Below are positions 17,898 through 25,631 of a stretch of DNA of 64,000 nucleotides, piece by piece. The stretch's first letter is position 1. Each line of letters opens with the position of its first letter. The stretch is from Streptomyces wuyuanensis (GTDB taxonomy: Bacteria; Actinomycetota; Actinomycetes; Streptomycetales; Streptomycetaceae), in the NCBI RefSeq assembly GCF_900103455.1, contig NZ_FNHI01000011.1, forward strand, positions 124,001-188,000, read 5' to 3'. The notes beneath the pieces are model-generated. The model searched no databases, had not been told where the DNA came from, and saw only the letters and a list, made by a program, of their open reading frames with translations. Made by a program: the position numbers and the translations under genes.

Positions 17898-20717
17898 TCA
17901 GATGAGTCCGTCCCACATCTGCTCCAGCAGGACCGACCACCAGCTCTCCGGCGACGACAGCGCCGCCGGGTCCAGCGCGGCGAGCTGCGCCTGGAAGTCG
18001 ACCGTCCAGCGCCCCGCCTGCTCCGGGTTGAGCCCGAACCGCAGCCGCCACATCCGGCCGAGCAGCGCCAGTGAGCGAGTGAACTCCGGCAGACCGCTGT
18101 TGACGAACTGAGGCGCCATCGGCTGCCCGCCCGGACCGCCCTCCACAGGCACCGCCACGATGTGCGCGGTTCCGTACTGGACACAGATCGCCCGGCCGAA
18201 GTCACTGCCCACGACCAGGTAGGAGCCCGCGTCCGACGCCGGCTGCACCTGCCGCTGCGCGGCCAGCTCCGCCAGTGTCGGCACCACCGGCTGGGCCGGC
18301 TGGGCCCAGAAGAACGGCCCGAAGTCCGCCGGAAGGCCCGCCCACACCAGCGTCCGCGCGACGATCTCCGGCACGCCCTGACGGGACACCGCCCGCTGGT
18401 CGAACCTGCAGATGCCCTGCGGCCCGAACGACCCCACCAGCTCCTGCGCGACGCCCTCCGGGGGAACGGGCGGAGCCGGCTGCACCTGCGGCAGCGGGGC
18501 CCGCACCGGAGCGGAGCGCGCAGGGCCGTCCGCGACCTGGTGCAGCTCGCCCTGGTGGGTCAGCAGCTGCTGCATGCCGCCCTGCCTGCTGGCGTGGTCC
18601 TTCCCGTACGGGGCGATGCTCGTGATCCGGGCCTGCGGCCACGTCTCCCGGATCATCCGGGCGCAGTAGCCACCGGGCAGCTCGCAGGACTCCAGCTCGG
18701 TGTGGAGTTCGAGCACCTGGTCGCTGGGGACGTTCATCGCGCGCAGCTCGTGGAAGATCTGCCACTCGGGGTGCGGGGTGCCCGGCGCCGATCGGCGGAT
18801 GAGCTGCTGCTCGGAGCCGTCGGGCGCGCGGTAGCGCAGCACGGCCTGGTAGCCCGGGCCGACGGTCGGCACTCCGGCCGGCGGCTGCTGCGGATAGCCG
18901 TACGCGGGCTGCGGACCGGGCTGCGGCGCGTGCGGCAGCGGCCCCGGAGGCCCGGGCGGCTGCGGGGGCTGCGGAGCTCCGGGGCCGACCGGGCTCGGGT
19001 TGGCGAGCATCGTGGCCGCGTGGTGCACCCCGCCCGGCGGAGTACCAGGCGCACCGGGCGCACCGGGCGCACCGGGCGCACCAGGAGGCTGCGGCACCCC
19101 GGGACCCGACGGACCCGCACTCGGACTCGGATTCGCCAGCATCGTCGCCGCATGGTGCACCCCGCCCGGCGGAGTACCCGGCGCACCGGGCGCACCGGGC
19201 GCACCGGGCGCACCGGGCGCACCGGGCGCACCAGGAGGCTGCGGCACCCCGGGACCCGACGGACCCGCATTCGGACTCGGATTCGCCAGCATCGTCGCCG
19301 CATGGTGCACCCCGCCCGGCGGAGTACCCGGCGCACCGGGCGCACCGGGCGCACCAGGAGGCTGCGGGGCGTTCGGCGGCTGCGGTCCGTCCGGACCGAG
19401 CTGGGAGACCATCTGCGTGGGTACGTACCCGCCCGCCGGAGCACCCGGCGCACCCGGCCCCGACGGAGGCGGCGTCGCACCGGCCCGCCCGCCCGGAACA
19501 CCGGGCACACCCGGCGGCGGAGGGGTCGTCGGGCCCGTGCCGCGCGCACCGCGCGGCGGAGCCGTGGCCTTGCTGGTCGCGGCGTCGGCGATGTCACCCG
19601 CCGAATGCGGTACCGAAGTGCCGGGAGGAGGCGTGGCGGCCGCACCGGGGCCGGGCTCCTGCGGGCCGATCGGGTCGAGGGCGGGCGACACCGCCGTACG
19701 CGGCAACTGGCTCCCGCCCGACATGAGTGCCGTCGGCGCGTCCGCGCCCACCGAAGGCGGCGGGGTGTCCTCGTCGTCCGCACCGGCAAGCGGCGGCGCG
19801 AACACCGTCGCCGGCAGCGGGACGGACCCGTCCTCCGAACCGGCGTTCGTGTCCGTCCCGGCCCACGGCGTCGCACCCGCGGGCGCGGCCGGCACCCCGT
19901 CGGAAGCGGTCGGCTCGTGATCCCCGCCACCGGCGCCGGGCGCGGCCGCCGCGGAAGCACCGGCCACCCCGGCGGCAGGCGTCTGCGGCGAACCCGCAGC
20001 GGAAGCCGCCGCCGAACCCGGCCACGCGCTGCCGCCCACGTGCGAACCGCCACCGCTGGTACCGCCCGGCGGCACCGCGGCGGGCGCGGGCGCGGCCGCC
20101 GCGGAAGCACCGGCCACCCCGGCGGCAGGCGTCTGCGGCGAACCCGCAGCGGAAGCCGCCGCCGAACCCGGCCACGCGCTGCCGCCCACGTGCGAACCAC
20201 GGCCGTTCGTCACGGCGCCGCCACCGGTCCCGCCCTGGGAAGCGCCCGCACCCTGCGCCGGCTGCGAACCCGCATCCTGCCCGGCGTCCGCGGAGGCGCC
20301 CGCGTCACCGCGCGAAGCCCGCTGATCCGGAATGCCCAGCCTGTCCGCCGCGTCCTGCAACCACTCCGGCGGACTCAGCAGGAACGACGTCTGATTCAGA
20401 TCGACCCGCTCCGGCGGCGCCGCGGCCGGAGCCGCACCCGCTCCGGAAACGCCGTACTCCTCCTCGTAGCGGCGGATCACCTCGCCCACCGGAAGGCCCG
20501 GCCACAGCGTGGCCTCCCCGCTGTCCCGGGCGATCACCATCCGCTGCCGGCCACCGTCCGACGTCGGCCCCTCCGGACGGTCCTCCGCCCAGACCACGAA
20601 GCCCAGCTCGAACTCCCGCACCCGCACGTCACGGTGCTGGTAGGAGGGCACATCGCCGTTGATCCACTCCTCGGCGCGCTCCTGCGCCTGTGCGAACGTC
20701 ACCATCGAGAAGCTCAC
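17898..20717 (-). CDS. multidomain protein: Imm35/YrhB-like N-terminus, Pro/Gly linker, CDA-fold deaminase, SUKH-4 immunity domain
   Basis: The protein has 939 residues. Residues 1-90 (MVTFAQAQERAEEWING...VIARDSGEATLWPGLPVGEVI) resemble YrhB/Imm35 immunity-type domains. About 500 residues of Pro/Ala/Gly-rich linker follow, with collagen-like Gly-Ala-Pro runs. Residues about 610-745 look like a toxin-type cytidine-deaminase fold: H649-P-E651 as the HxE zinc/proton-shuttle motif, then LHTELESC with C678 and C685 (a CX6C version of PCxxC), then a core strand ITSIAPYG; the closest family I can name is XOO_2897-like. Residues about 770-939 match SUKH-4 (YLVVGSDFGRAICVQYG; RMWRLRFGLNPEQ). There is no signal peptide, so it is likely cytoplasmic. 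The GTG start overlaps the upstream stop by 4 bases; the ATG at 20705 with upstream GGGGGAG is the alternative. Target (nucleotide, DNA or RNA) unknown. Confidence 0.75.
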   Translation of the reverse strand: MSFSMVTFAQAQERAEEWINGDVPSYQHRDVRVREFELGFVVWAEDRPEGPTSDGGRQRMVIARDSGEATLWPGLPVGEVIRRYEEEYGVSGAGAAPAAAPPERVDLNQTSFLLSPPEWLQDAADRLGIPDQRASRGDAGASADAGQDAGSQPAQGAGASQGGTGGGAVTNGRGSHVGGSAWPGSAAASAAGSPQTPAAGVAGASAAAAPAPAAVPPGGTSGGGSHVGGSAWPGSAAASAAGSPQTPAAGVAGASAAAAPGAGGGDHEPTASDGVPAAPAGATPWAGTDTNAGSEDGSVPLPATVFAPPLAGADDEDTPPPSVGADAPTALMSGGSQLPRTAVSPALDPIGPQEPGPGAAATPPPGTSVPHSAGDIADAATSKATAPPRGARGTGPTTPPPPGVPGVPGGRAGATPPPSGPGAPGAPAGGYVPTQMVSQLGPDGPQPPNAPQPPGAPGAPGAPGTPPGGVHHAATMLANPSPNAGPSGPGVPQPPGAPGAPGAPGAPGAPGAPGTPPGGVHHAATMLANPSPSAGPSGPGVPQPPGAPGAPGAPGAPGTPPGGVHHAATMLANPSPVGPGAPQPPQPPGPPGPLPHAPQPGPQPAYGYPQQPPAGVPTVGPGYQAVLRYRAPDGSEQQLIRRSAPGTPHPEWQIFHELRAMNVPSDQVLELHTELESCELPGGYCARMIRETWPQARITSIAPYGKDHASRQGGMQQLLTHQGELHQVADGPARSAPVRAPLPQVQPAPPVPPEGVAQELVGSFGPQGICRFDQRAVSRQGVPEIVARTLVWAGLPADFGPFFWAQPAQPVVPTLAELAAQRQVQPASDAGSYLVVGSDFGRAICVQYGTAHIVAVPVEGGPGGQPMAPQFVNSGLPEFTRSLALLGRMWRLRFGLNPEQAGRWTVDFQAQLAALDPAALSSPESWWSVLLEQMWDGLI
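19009..19370. repeat. minisatellite in the deaminase/SUKH-4 gene with 9-base inner repeats
   Basis: Three near-identical blocks start at 19009, 19141 and 19291. They are 132, 150 and about 80 bases long and differ mainly in the number of a 9-base unit GCACCGGGC, which codes for Gly-Ala-Pro on the minus strand. Length change in steps of 9 keeps the frame. Confidence 0.9.
19937..20198. repeat. 112-base direct repeat, period 150, in the linker of the deaminase/SUKH-4 gene
   Basis: Bases 19937-20048 recur exactly at 20087-20198. The period of 150 is a multiple of three, so the protein linker is duplicated in frame. This indicates a recent tandem duplication. Confidence 0.9.
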
Positions 20718-21721
20718 TCCCCCACCGGAACGGCACGCGCGAAGCCGCCGTCCACCATCAGGTTCGCCACGGTCTCCAGCTCCGGCGGATTCCCCGCCAG
20801 CCCGGTCAGGAACGCGTCGAAGTCCTCACCGCACGGCAGCAGCAGGCGCTCCACCCGCTCCGTCACCGTCAGGCCGTCCCGGTCCCGGGCATCGTCGTAC
20901 GCGCAGAACCACACCGAACCCACGTCCGCACCACGGACCTTGACCGCCAGCAGCCCGCCCTGGACGAAACCGACGGCCAGATAGTCCTTCGTCAGATGGT
21001 CCCGAAGACACTTGTTCACGTACACCAGATCATTGACCGCCGCCTCCTCACGCACCGTGAAGAACGGCTGGTCCACCAGCAGCCCCAACTCCGGGTCGAG
21101 CGCGGCACCCACCGGAGCGCACCCCCCGGCCGCCTTCAGGAAGGAGCGGTACGCGCCCGGCAGGCGATACCCCAAATCCTCCTCCACACCCAGAAGTTGC
21201 TGCTCCGACACCGACACCGCGCCCTTCGGCAGACCGAAGTGCGCCGGCCGGGTCTCCTGCAGCGGACGCGTCCCGCGCTTGCCGTGGTCCACCGCCGCCG
21301 TCGCCACCCCGCCGTGATGCCTCAGCAGCGCCTTCACCTCGACCGGCACCAGCTCCAGCCGACGGCTCCCCGCCACGTGGTGCCACGTCCAGCCGTGCGG
21401 CGTCGCCACCGGCGGAATCGTGTCCCACAGCTCATGACCGGCCGCGGCCAGCGCGGCGTTCGCCGACACGTAGTCCGTCAACCGCAGTTCGTCGACGCCG
21501 AAGCCCTCCGGAGGCTCGGCGATCTCCGCCGCAGCCCGCGCATACGGCGAGAAATCCGGAAAACCGTGCTCGTCCACCCGAACACCCATAGGATGCCGAG
21601 CAGCCCTCACCGGATCCGGGAAATGAACGACCTGCCCGGAGTAGGCCGCGTTCGGCGGCGCTGCGTTCCCCCGGCCCTGGGGGCCGGGAGGTGCCCCCAG
21701 CCCGATCCGACCTGTCGTCAT
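20714..21721 (-). CDS. fusion of a WHH-type HNH/Endo VII nuclease domain and an SMI1/KNR4 (SUKH-1) immunity domain
   Basis: The product has 335 residues. The part around residues 50-140 resembles toxin nucleases of the HNH/ENDO VII superfamily with the WHH signature: FPDFSPYA, then GHELWD, then W113-H114-H115, LELVP and the closing H135-H136-G-G. The usual form is TWHH...LVP...H.GG. From about residue 170 it matches SUKH-1/SMI1-KNR4: VSEQQLLGVEEDLGYRLPGAYRSFLKAAGG, then a strand-rich stretch with VWFCAYDDARDRDG. A nuclease toxin and its immunity fold in a single chain suggests a self-controlled enzyme. No signal peptide is seen. ATG at 21721, preceded by GGGGG. First gene of a coupled pair with the deaminase fusion. 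Confidence 0.78.
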   Translation of the reverse strand: MTTGRIGLGAPPGPQGRGNAAPPNAAYSGQVVHFPDPVRAARHPMGVRVDEHGFPDFSPYARAAAEIAEPPEGFGVDELRLTDYVSANAALAAAGHELWDTIPPVATPHGWTWHHVAGSRRLELVPVEVKALLRHHGGVATAAVDHGKRGTRPLQETRPAHFGLPKGAVSVSEQQLLGVEEDLGYRLPGAYRSFLKAAGGCAPVGAALDPELGLLVDQPFFTVREEAAVNDLVYVNKCLRDHLTKDYLAVGFVQGGLLAVKVRGADVGSVWFCAYDDARDRDGLTVTERVERLLLPCGEDFDAFLTGLAGNPPELETVANLMVDGGFARAVPVGE

Positions 21722-21949
21722 GGCGGTATGCCCCCTGCTGCGTCCGGCTGGTTCACCACAGCCTATGCGGTGGGGCGACAGCGGACACCGCCCCTCCGCT
21801 CCCGTAACGAACCGTCACCCCCGCGTGACCCTCAGCCCAACACAGCACGACACAGCTACACGTTTCAGTCACCCCGCTTCCGCACCACCCGCCCCATTTG
21901 GCAGGCTGTCCCAGCAACTCGGGGGATTGCAGGGAGGGACAACAGCACC
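21722..21949. promoter_or_regulatory. divergent promoter region of the toxin/SUKH cluster
   Basis: This 228-base gap is the only space for promoters of both arms of the cluster. It is A/C-rich on the plus strand between 21800 and 21890, less GC-rich than the flanks. I cannot pick a safe -35/-10 pair, and no long palindrome stands out. Confidence 0.5.
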
Positions 21950-22471
21950 ATGCACACGGCAGCGCAACCGTCGCCGACAGCCACAGCAGGCGACCCCAGG
22001 CTCAGCTGGAGCGGGGCGGAGGCCGCAGCACGCCCGCCCGTACTCCGCTTCCGCCGCGACGGAATCCTGCCCACCGTCGCCGCCGCACTCTCCGTGCGCG
22101 GCGCAACCGTCACCTGCACCGCGGCCAAGGGCGACCAGGCCCCCACCCTCCACCCGCTCGTCCAGGACTTCCTCGACACCCTCACCAGCGGCCAGCGCGA
22201 ACGCTTCACCGGCCGATGCCCCGAAGCCATCCTGCTGTCCCGGCACATCGGCGCCACCGACGCGGCACGCTCCAAGCGCGCCCAGCGCAAACCCCTCACA
22301 CCCGGCGAGGCCCGCCGCTCCCTCAAGCACGCAAAACTCACCACCCGGCGCATCCGCGAGGACGGCGACCCCCTCCACGGCAGCTACGCCGCCCCCTGCC
22401 GCTCCTGCACGGCGATGCTCGCCCACTTCGGCGTACGCACCGTCGACCCCACCCAGAACCAGAACGGCTGA
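21950..22471 (+). CDS. YwqJ-related putative deaminase (toxin-type)
   Basis: The 173-residue product fits the YwqJ-like branch of the cytidine-deaminase superfamily found in polymorphic toxins. It has G-R-C90-P-E92-A (the [H/C]xE motif at the start of helix 2) and later HGSYAAPC150-R-S-C153-TAML, the PCxxC zinc motif. Both halves of the zinc site are intact. There is no secretion signal and no long N-terminal delivery region, so unlike many YwqJ toxins it appears to be a free-standing cytoplasmic enzyme. GGAGGG is placed before the ATG at 21950. The SUKH-3 gene starts 10 bases after its stop, matching the toxin-then-immunity order. Confidence 0.82.
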   Translation: MHTAAQPSPTATAGDPRLSWSGAEAAARPPVLRFRRDGILPTVAAALSVRGATVTCTAAKGDQAPTLHPLVQDFLDTLTSGQRERFTGRCPEAILLSRHIGATDAARSKRAQRKPLTPGEARRSLKHAKLTTRRIREDGDPLHGSYAAPCRSCTAMLAHFGVRTVDPTQNQNG

Positions 22472-22481
22472 ACGCACACAC

Positions 22482-22976
22482 ATGCCCGACCACCCCCTCA
22501 GCACCACCCGCTTCCCCGTCGCGGTCGACGCAGCACTCCGCGACGCGGGATGGCAACCGGGCCGCTGGGACATGAGGCTCGCCGAACGCTGGGCCGACAC
22601 CCTCCGCGCCCACGTCTCCCCCGGCGGCCACCGCCACGCCGTCTTCCCCGCCGCCGTCGAAGCCTGGGCCGAATTCGGCGCCCTCCACATCACCCCGCCC
22701 GGCCCCGGCCGCCAGACCGCACCCACGGCCCTCCGCCTCGACCCCCTCGCGGGACTCCACCTCGCCCGCACGCTCAGCGACCTCGGCCGCGCCCTCGACA
22801 CCGAGATCGCCCCCCTCGGAGAAGAAGGCGAGGCACAGGCCGTCCTCGCCATCGACACCGAAGGCCGCGTCTACAGCGTCGACCACACCGGCGACTGGTA
22901 CCTCGGACCCGACCTCGACCAGGCCCTCATCACCCTCGTCAACGGCAACCAGCCCGCCCGGCTCACCACGTCCTGA
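22482..22976 (+). CDS. SUKH-3 family immunity protein
   Basis: This 164-residue protein resembles SUKH-3 immunity proteins: TRFPVAVDAALRDAGWQPGRW, AVEAWAEFGALHI, and the C-terminal VYSVDHTGDWYLGPDLDQALITLVNG, the hallmark tryptophan-containing ending of the family. SUKH proteins bind and neutralise cognate nuclease or deaminase toxins, so this is the expected antidote for the YwqJ-type deaminase encoded just upstream. The ATG at 22482 has no clear ribosome site and probably depends on coupling with the upstream gene. Confidence 0.85.
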   Translation: MPDHPLSTTRFPVAVDAALRDAGWQPGRWDMRLAERWADTLRAHVSPGGHRHAVFPAAVEAWAEFGALHITPPGPGRQTAPTALRLDPLAGLHLARTLSDLGRALDTEIAPLGEEGEAQAVLAIDTEGRVYSVDHTGDWYLGPDLDQALITLVNGNQPARLTTS

Positions 22977-22980
22977 CCCC

Positions 22981-23010
22981 GGCACCGGCACCGGCACCGG
23001 CACCGGCACC
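22981..23010. repeat. hexanucleotide microsatellite GGCACC x5
   Basis: Five perfect copies of GGCACC lie just after the SUKH-3 stop, in the short convergent gap before the histidine kinase gene. Confidence 0.9.
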
Positions 23011-23060
23011 ACACGGGACCCTCCGCAGGGCGCCCGGCCGAAGGCGTCCCCCGCGGCCGG

Positions 23061-24407
23061 TCACACCGCCGGCGACTCCGCCGGCGACCCCATCGGCAGC
23101 ACCGCCGACACCCGGAAACCGCCCCCGTCCGTCGGTCCCGACACGAACACCCCACCCAGCGCCGACACCCGCTCCCGCATGCCCACCAGACCGTTCCCGC
23201 CACTCGGCAGACCCGCGTCCGCCGCGCCCCGCTCCGACGGACCGTTCTCCACCTGCATCGCGATCTCCGCATCACGATGAGCGACACGCACCCACGCCCT
23301 CGCACCCGCCGCGTGCTTGTGCACGTTCGTCAGCGCCTCCTGCACGACCCGGAACGCCGTCTGCTCCACCTCCGGCCGGTACGGACGCGACTCGCCCTGC
23401 ACCGAGAACTCCACCACCATCCCCGCCAGCCGCGACTGCTCCACCAGCGACCCGAGATCCGCCAGCGACGGACCCTCCCCCGCCACCTCCGCCTCGGCAG
23501 CCTCCGCAGCCGCAGCGGCCGCCGCCCCCACCGCCGCCAACGGCACCGGCTCCACGGCCGCCCGCGCCACGACCTCCTCGCCCGACCGCAGCACCCCCAG
23601 CATCTCCCGCAACTCCGTCAACGCCTGCCGGCCCATGTCCCCCACCAGCGCCGCGTTCCTCACCGCCTTCTGCGGATCCTTCAACGCCACCGCCTGCAAC
23701 GCCGCCGCATGCACCACCATCAGACTCACCCGGTGCGCCACCACGTCGTGCATCTCCCGCGCGATCCGCGTCCGCTCCTCCGTACGCGCCCACTGCGCCT
23801 GCTGCTCCGCACGATCCGCCAGCAGCGACAGCTCCTGCTCCAGACTGACCGCACGCTCCCGCAGGCTCTCCATCAACCGCCGCCGCGCCCCCACGTACAG
23901 CCCCAGCAGCAACGGCGGAGCCGTCAGCCCCATCGACATCACGGTCGACACCAACGGCACGTACCAGAGCCCCGGATCGAAATCGGCCGTCGCCACGTCC
24001 TGCCGCGTCCTGACGAACGTCACGATCAGCGTCCCCAGCAACGACATCCCCGCCAGCGCCGCGATCACCCGCCGCGGCGCCTCCGAGGCGGCGAGCGTGT
24101 ACAACCCGACGATCCCCATCAGGAAGCCCATCTCGGCCGGCGTGATCGCGATCGACACCAGCACCACGGCGACCGGCCAGCGCCGGCGCAGCACCAGCAC
24201 CGACCCGGCGAGCAGCCCGAAGACCACCCCCACCGGCACGGGCAGCGCGGCCGTCTCCGAGAACCGCACCCCCTCCAGCGCACACTCCGCCGCGGACACG
24301 AGGCCGAGCCCCACGTCCAGCACCGCACTCCGCCGCCGCCCCCACCACAGCAGGCTCCGCGGCGACGTGTCGTCCGCAGAGTCCCGGTGTGCCCCCGTTG
24401 TGGTCAT
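23061..24407 (-). CDS. orphan NarL-family sensor histidine kinase
   Basis: The product (448 residues) has an N-terminal set of about five to six transmembrane helices, a coiled stretch (RERAVSLEQELSLLADRAEQQAQW), then the HisKA_3 dimerisation domain with phospho-acceptor His in REMHDVVAHRVSLMVVHAAAL. The HATPase domain follows with the N box VVQEALTNVHKHA and G boxes GGNGLVGMRERV and GGGFRVSAVLP. ATG at 24407 preceded by GGGAG. No response-regulator gene is adjacent, so it is an orphan here; the two LuxR-type regulators at 36.8 and 41.9 kb are distant and one lacks its Asp. The signal is unknown. Confidence 0.9.
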   Translation of the reverse strand: MTTTGAHRDSADDTSPRSLLWWGRRRSAVLDVGLGLVSAAECALEGVRFSETAALPVPVGVVFGLLAGSVLVLRRRWPVAVVLVSIAITPAEMGFLMGIVGLYTLAASEAPRRVIAALAGMSLLGTLIVTFVRTRQDVATADFDPGLWYVPLVSTVMSMGLTAPPLLLGLYVGARRRLMESLRERAVSLEQELSLLADRAEQQAQWARTEERTRIAREMHDVVAHRVSLMVVHAAALQAVALKDPQKAVRNAALVGDMGRQALTELREMLGVLRSGEEVVARAAVEPVPLAAVGAAAAAAAEAAEAEVAGEGPSLADLGSLVEQSRLAGMVVEFSVQGESRPYRPEVEQTAFRVVQEALTNVHKHAAGARAWVRVAHRDAEIAMQVENGPSERGAADAGLPSGGNGLVGMRERVSALGGVFVSGPTDGGGFRVSAVLPMGSPAESPAV

Positions 24408-24562
24408 GGCTCCCAGCCTACGAAAGCGGTCGAGCGATTTTCCGGCGGCTTCCACAGCACGGAACGTGATCGAACAAGGTCACAACCCGCGACGATCGCT
24501 CGAACCGGCGAATCGACCACACCTTCGACCCGGACGTCCGCATTCCGGACCAGCCTGGGCAC

Positions 24563-25421
24563 ATGACCTCCACGACCGGCGGACACGCCGACTTCGAGGA
24601 CCTCCGCCGCCAGGCGGTCGCGCTGCGCCGCGAGGGCCTCAGCCTCCGCCAGATCCGCGACCGACTCCACATCGGCAACAACGACATCCTCAACCGACGC
24701 GTGAAGGGCGAGCCGCCACCCGACTGGACCAGGCGCCCGAGGGCGAAGGACGACCTGCGGGCGAGGGCCGGGGAGCTCCGACTGCAGGGCATGACCTGCG
24801 ACCGGATCCAGGTCGAGCTGGGGTGCTCGAAGAGTTCGATCTCACTGTGGGTGCGGGACCTGCCGAAGCCGCCCCGGCGCGACCCGGCCGAGCAGGCCCG
24901 CCTGGCCGGGGCGAAAGCGCTGGGAGCACGAACTCGCCGTGCGGGATGCGGAGCGCCGGCACACGAAGGCGGCGGCCAGGGACGCGGTCGGCACGCTCAC
25001 CGACCGGGAGCTCTTCCTCGTCGGGGTGGCGCTCTACTGGGCGGAGGGCAGCAAGGACAAGGCCTGGGACCGCATGGAGTACCTCAAGCTCATCAACAGC
25101 GACCCTGACGTGGTCACGCTGCACCTGCGGTGGCTCGAACTGCTGGGCGTCTCTCGCGACCGCCTGCGACTTCAGATCAGCATCCACGAGAGCGCCGACC
25201 TCGAAGCCGCCCAGCAGTACTGGTCCGATCTCACCGGCGTGGCGCGCACCCAGTTCAACAAGCCCGTGGTGAAACGCCACAACCCTCGGACGGGCCGCAA
25301 GAACACGGGCGACACCTGTCGGGGCTGCGTCGCGATCTATGTAAGAGGCAGCGCCGATCTCTACCGTCGCACGGAAGGCGCTTGGTACGGCATAGTGTTG
25401 GGTGCCGGTCCGGCGACCTGA
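24563..25421 (+). pseudogene. two-HTH protein with LAGLIDADG-like C-terminal half, interrupted by a frameshift
   Basis: The first frame (ATG 24563) gives about 118 residues with two helix-turn-helix-like units, EGLSLRQIRDRLHIGNNDI and GMTCDRIQVELGCSKSSISLWVRDLP. It loses protein character near 24915, while the +1 frame carries on at once with KRWEHELAVRDAERR, then LTDRELFLVGVALYWAEGSKDK and so on to the stop at 25421. Dropping one base in AAAGCGC (24914-24920) would join them into a protein of about 285 residues. The LYWAEGSK motif and the following NSDP and H-x-S patterns resemble single-motif LAGLIDADG/homing-endonuclease-like proteins; this is a tentative likeness. Either a pseudogene, a read error, or less likely a programmed shift. 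Confidence 0.6.
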
Positions 25422-25448
25422 CCTTATGTCCGGTTCGCTCGGAATTAA

Positions 25449-25524
25449 TCCCCCATGGTGTAATCAGGCAGCACTACGGGTTTTGGTCCCGTCTGTTCAG
25501 GTTCGAATCCTGATGGGGGAGCCA
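25449..25524 (+). tRNA. tRNA-Gln (anticodon TTG)
   Basis: The cloverleaf is complete: acceptor arms TCCCCCA (25449-25455) and TGGGGGA (25514-25520), an anticodon stem ACGGG/CCCGT around a loop TTTTGGT with anticodon TTG, and a T arm with GTTCGAATCC. Discriminator G at 25521 and an encoded CCA at 25522-25524. It reads CAA and, by wobble, CAG. Confidence 0.95.
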
Positions 25525-25631
25525 CCGGCACACGGGTCCTGACCTCACGGTCAGGACCCGCACTTATTTCACGTCTGTATGCCCCCGGTATCCTTCGGGT
25601 GTCCACCACCCGAAAGCCGAAGGGCATTCCC

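Noticed and set aside
19009..19370. Possible collagen-like surface protein on the plus strand
   Set aside because: The Gly-Ala-Pro runs appear on both strands because the repeat is near symmetrical; the real gene is the minus-strand deaminase/SUKH-4 protein, which has domains on both sides.
22550..23848. Long Pro/Arg-rich plus-strand frame across SUKH-3 and the kinase
   Set aside because: Composition is a frame artefact; both real genes have clear domains in other frames.
25449..25524. tRNA-Gln as an integration (att) site
   Set aside because: I found no second copy of the tRNA 3' end and no integrase in the window. The downstream genes are core.
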